A stretch of 64,000 bases of DNA from DATBHM01 sp963772375 (lineage in GTDB: Bacteria; Actinomycetota; UBA4738; JACQTL01). This document shows positions 60,834 through 64,000 of the stretch, one piece after another. Numbering within the stretch: the first letter of the stretch is position 1; every line of letters starts with the position of its first letter. Location of the stretch: contig CAVYXG010000005.1 in the NCBI GenBank assembly GCA_963772375.1, positions 744,001 through 808,000 on the forward strand, in the 5' to 3' direction. The notes beneath the pieces were generated by a model. It had not been told where the DNA came from and did not search any database. It was given only the letters and a program-made list of their open reading frames with translations. The translations under genes were made by a program, and so were the position numbers.

Positions 60834-62438
60834 TCATCCACGCGTCAGCACGACCGCCTCCCACGGCTCGAGCGGAGATCCCTCGCGGACCCGGGTTCGG
60901 TCCCGGGCCGGGTCGCTCGAGATCAGGACGAGGCCGTCCGAGCCGGGAAACGGTCGGGGATCGGATGACAAGTTCGCGGCGATGGTGAGATCATCGGAGC
61001 TCCACGTCCATAGGGTCCGGTCCCGGTGCAGCGTGCGGTACGCGCCGAGCCCCAGCGAGGCGGACGAGCGCAGGCCGATCAGCTCGCGGACCAGGTGCAG
61101 GGGGGAGTCCGGGTCGCGCTCCTGCGACGCCACGTTGCAGGACGCGGCGTCGCCGAGGGGGAGCCACGGCTCGACGCCCGCGGCGGTGAAGCCCGCCCCG
61201 GGACCGTCCGTCCACTGCATCGGCGTCCGGAACCGGTCCCGGCCCTCGTCCTCGGGCCACCGCGCGAGGCCGATCGGGTCCCGGAGCGATTCGCGGGGGA
61301 TGGGCACCTCGGGCATCCCGATCTCGTCCCCGTAGTACAGGAAGGTCGTCCCCCGCAGCGACAGCAGCAGCACCAGCGCGCACCGGATGCGAGCCTCGTC
61401 GCCACCGCACCACCGGGTCGGGAACCGCCCGATGTCGTGGTTGGAGGCCATCCACACCGGCCAGGCGTCGGCGGGAAGCGCCGCCTCCGTCGCCTCGACC
61501 ACGGTTCCCAGCTCGCCGGCGTCGAGGTTCGAGAACGCGAAGGGGAAGTTGAACCCGAGGTCCAGCTCATCCGAGCCGGTCCCGTAGAAGGGCGCGAGGC
61601 GCTCGACCCCGAAGACCCACGTCTCGCCCACCAGCAGCCGGCCGGGGCCGTAGGAGTCGACGACCCGCCGCCATCTCCGGAGGACGTCGTGCACCTCCGG
61701 GCGGTTCATGTTGTAGACCTCGCGGAGGGCGAGCCGTCGGACCACGGGGTGGTCGGCCTCCGTGGTCGGGGGATTGTCCCGGAGCAGGCGGTCCTTGACC
61801 ATCGCGTGCGCGACGTCGATGCGGAACCCGGCCACCCCGCGGTCCAGCCAGAACCGCAGGATCGCGTCGAACTCCTCCCGGACGCGTTCGTCCCACCAGT
61901 TGAGGTCCGGCTGCTCGGGCAGGAAGTTGTGCAGGTACCACTGGCCCGTCGGCTCGTCGAAGGTCCACGCCGATCCCGCGAAGACGGACCGCCAGTTGTT
62001 GGGCGGCTCACCGCCCGGGTGCGGGTCGGCCCAGACGTAGAAGTCCCGGTGCTCCGCGTCACGGGCGGATCGCGCGTCGACGAACCAGGGGTGCCGGTCG
62101 CTCGTGTGGTTGGGGACGAGGTCGACCAGGATCCCCATCCTCCGACGCGCCGCCTCGTCGACGAGCCGGTCGAACGTGTCGAGGTCGCCCAGGTCGGGAT
62201 GGACCGAGCTGTAGTACGAGACGTCGTAGCCCCAGTCCCGATCGGGGGACGGCATGATCGGGCTCAGCCACAGCCCGCGGATTCCCAGCCATTCCAGGTA
62301 GTCGAGCCGGCCGATCAGGCCCTCCAGGTCGCCGATGCCGTCGCCGTTCGAATCGGCGAACGACCGGACGTAGACCTGGTAGCACACGCCTCCACGCCAC
62401 CACCCGGCGGGCCAGGACCGTTCCCGCCGGGTGGACAC
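60834..62438 (-). CDS. GH13 alpha-glucosidase (oligo-1,6-glucosidase/trehalose-type)
   Basis: 534 residues from GTG 62438. The GH13 regions are complete: YQVYVRSFADSNGDGIGDLEGL, ILVDLVPNHTSDRHPWF, GFRIDVAHAM with the nucleophile Asp, LLVGETWVFG with the acid/base Glu, and MASNHDIGRFPTRWCGGD with the stabilising Asp. The GIGDLEG and NHTSDRH signatures mark the subfamily that includes alpha-glucosidase and oligo-1,6-glucosidase. Cytoplasmic, it would hydrolyse alpha-linked glucosides. It starts 12 bases after the MMPL gene and may be co-transcribed. Confidence 0.95.
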   Translation of the reverse strand: MSTRRERSWPAGWWRGGVCYQVYVRSFADSNGDGIGDLEGLIGRLDYLEWLGIRGLWLSPIMPSPDRDWGYDVSYYSSVHPDLGDLDTFDRLVDEAARRRMGILVDLVPNHTSDRHPWFVDARSARDAEHRDFYVWADPHPGGEPPNNWRSVFAGSAWTFDEPTGQWYLHNFLPEQPDLNWWDERVREEFDAILRFWLDRGVAGFRIDVAHAMVKDRLLRDNPPTTEADHPVVRRLALREVYNMNRPEVHDVLRRWRRVVDSYGPGRLLVGETWVFGVERLAPFYGTGSDELDLGFNFPFAFSNLDAGELGTVVEATEAALPADAWPVWMASNHDIGRFPTRWCGGDEARIRCALVLLLSLRGTTFLYYGDEIGMPEVPIPRESLRDPIGLARWPEDEGRDRFRTPMQWTDGPGAGFTAAGVEPWLPLGDAASCNVASQERDPDSPLHLVRELIGLRSSASLGLGAYRTLHRDRTLWTWSSDDLTIAANLSSDPRPFPGSDGLVLISSDPARDRTRVREGSPLEPWEAVVLTRG

Positions 62439-62449
62439 CGGCGCTCCGG

Positions 62450-64000
62450 CTATGACCGCTCGACGCCGGCCCGGACCGGCGCGGCCGCCGGTTCGAGCTC
62501 GCGGTGCTCGGGCTCAGAGCCCTCCACGCGGAGCTTGGGCAGCCACTCCAGCCACTTCGGCAGGTACCAGTTCCGGTCGCCCAGCAGGCGCATCGTCGCC
62601 GGCACCAGCAGCGTCCGGACGATCGTCGCGTCGATCAGGATCGCGACCGCCAGCCCGAACCCCATCTGCTGCAGCGGCCCCAGCCGTCCCGACGCGAACC
62701 CCGTGAACACAGCGACCATGATCAGCGCGGCGCCGGTGATGATCCCCGCCGTCGTCCGCAGCCCGTACGCCACGGCCTCGCTGTTGTCCCCGGTCTTGTC
62801 GTACTCCTCGCGGATCCGGGTCACCAGGAACACCTGGTAGTCCATCGACAGCCCGAACAGCACCGAGAACAGGAACAACGGCAGCCACGCCTCGATGGCC
62901 TCGGCCTGGTGGAACTGGAACCCGATCGCGTTGAAGAACCCGATGCCGACGCCCTTCTGGAACACGAGCGTCAGCGCACCGTACGCGGCCCCCACCGACA
63001 GCAGGTTCATCGCGATCGCCGTGAGCGGCACCACGACGGTTCGGAACACCACCGTCAGCAGGATGAACGACAGCAGCAGCACGACCACCAGCACGAGCGG
63101 CTGGTACTTGTCGATCACGTCGAGGAAGTCCGTGAACCGACCGGGATTGCCGCCGACCAGGACCTGTACGCCGTTCACGTCACCGAACGCCCGCGGCACC
63201 AGCGTGCTCCTGAGGTCGCGGACGCCCTGGAAGGCGGCGTCGTTGTTCGGGTCGCCCTTGAAGAACGCGTCGAGCTCGATCACCGACCCGTCGGGGCTGT
63301 GCAGGATGCTCGTCTGCGGGGCGAACACCGGCGTCGCGGCGATCTCGTCCTGCAGCTTGGCGATGGCGTCCTGCACGCCGGCGCCGTTCACGTCGCCGGT
63401 GATGGCGATGCGAACGGGGTTCGACTGCCCGCCGGCGAAGTCGCGCTCGAGGGTCAGGAACGCCTGCTTCGACGGGAAGTCGTCCGGCAGCGTGGTGACG
63501 TTCTGCGAGGTGCCGCGGTGGAGCTGGAAGTAGAACGACCCCAGGCCGCCCAGCACGATGACGCTCCCGACCAGGAACACCACCGGGCGCTTCATGACGC
63601 CGTTGGTGATCGTGTCCCAGAACCCACCGCGGGGGTCGTGCCCGGAGTCGATGCGGGCCCGCTTCGACAGGCGCGGCCAGTTCACCCGGTCACCCAGCAG
63701 GCCGACGATCGCCGGCAGCAGGGTCATCGACGCCGCGATGGCGGCAAGCGTCACGAGGATGGCCCCGGTGGCCAGGCTCCGGAAGATCGTGGTGGGGATG
63801 ATGAACATCCCCGCGAGCGCGAGCACCACGGTCATGCCGCTGAAGAACACGGCGCGGTTGGCGGTGGCGCCGCTCGCCCCGATCGCGTCGAGCTTCGCGA
63901 ACCCCTTCTTCCGCTCCTCGCGGTACCGGGACACGATGAACAGCGAGTAGTCGATGCCGACCGCCAGGCCGATCATCGTGACCATGTTCGTCACGAACAG
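62450..64000 (-). CDS. MMPL-family RND transporter, C-terminal part (cut by the right edge)
   Basis: About 516 residues visible; the N-terminus lies beyond base 64000. Signature MMPL pattern: TMIGLAVGIDYSLFIVSRYREE (Asp-Tyr pair), then a set of helices, an outer domain with LERDFAGGQSNPVRIAI and VLVGGNPGRFTDFLDVI, and a second helix bundle with FSVLFGLSMDYQVFLVTRIREEY. MMPL proteins export lipids or lipid-linked compounds in Actinobacteria, or confer drug efflux. The full length should be about 720-750 residues. The substrate cannot be named. Confidence 0.94.
   Translation of the reverse strand: MFVTNMVTMIGLAVGIDYSLFIVSRYREERKKGFAKLDAIGASGATANRAVFFSGMTVVLALAGMFIIPTTIFRSLATGAILVTLAAIAASMTLLPAIVGLLGDRVNWPRLSKRARIDSGHDPRGGFWDTITNGVMKRPVVFLVGSVIVLGGLGSFYFQLHRGTSQNVTTLPDDFPSKQAFLTLERDFAGGQSNPVRIAITGDVNGAGVQDAIAKLQDEIAATPVFAPQTSILHSPDGSVIELDAFFKGDPNNDAAFQGVRDLRSTLVPRAFGDVNGVQVLVGGNPGRFTDFLDVIDKYQPLVLVVVLLLSFILLTVVFRTVVVPLTAIAMNLLSVGAAYGALTLVFQKGVGIGFFNAIGFQFHQAEAIEAWLPLFLFSVLFGLSMDYQVFLVTRIREEYDKTGDNSEAVAYGLRTTAGIITGAALIMVAVFTGFASGRLGPLQQMGFGLAVAILIDATIVRTLLVPATMRLLGDRNWYLPKWLEWLPKLRVEGSEPEHRELEPAAAPVRAGVERS

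Overview
The window is about 70% G+C, densely coded on both strands, and gives no sign of plasmid or phage structure. Two F420 (deazaflavin)-dependent Ddn-type reductases, PspC sensor genes, Tat substrates, VOC and pyridoxamine-oxidase paralogues and several promoters of the TANNNT type placed 6-9 bases before the start codon point to an Actinomycetota-like chromosome, probably a soil or environmental lineage. This is inference; there is no rRNA or other phylogenetic marker here. No tRNA, rRNA, CRISPR array, insertion sequence or gene-free stretch over 300 bases was seen (largest gaps: 48912-49144 and 55984-56202).

0-9.5 kb: a zinc-ribbon protein running off the left edge, a secreted-repeat lipoprotein, a papain-like protein, a GH25 lysozyme, a SLATT-domain membrane protein, a heterodimeric ABC exporter, a DUF4185 protein and a thioesterase-like protein. 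9.5-24 kb: an Lrp-type ligand-binding protein, an orphan histidine kinase, polyphosphate kinase, a uroporphyrinogen-decarboxylase-like enzyme, a response regulator with degenerate GGDEF, a split-barrel/UbiA fusion, an XRE regulator with a perfect operator, a membrane dipeptidase, and small redox enzymes. 24-33 kb: a zinc metallopeptidase, an SCP2-hydrolase fusion, AzlC/AzlD, a PspC-kinase/LuxR pair with divergent PspC gene, PhoD phosphatase and two VOC proteins.

33.3-44.5 kb is a minus-strand block: DrrA/DrrB-type exporter, then a carbohydrate locus made of a GH94 phosphorylase, an MsmK-type ATPase, a LacI repressor with two palindromic operators, a solute-binding lipoprotein, two permeases and a small membrane protein. 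The last four genes carry six single-base frameshifts within 2.7 kb, while both flanks are intact. Together they would import a beta-glucoside such as cellobiose or cellodextrin and split it by phosphorolysis.

44.7-54.7 kb: a Tat-exported barrel protein with an orphan Hcp protein, an HemK-like methyltransferase, an FG-GAP repeat protein, RidA, a winged-helix protein, and a tightly coupled ERCC4-nuclease / nucleotidyltransferase / small-protein module. 54.7-64 kb: ammonium transporter, GT39-type glycosyltransferase, OsmC, an adenylate cyclase with a MerR-like N-terminus, an HNH endonuclease, a GH13 glucosidase and an MMPL transporter cut by the right edge.
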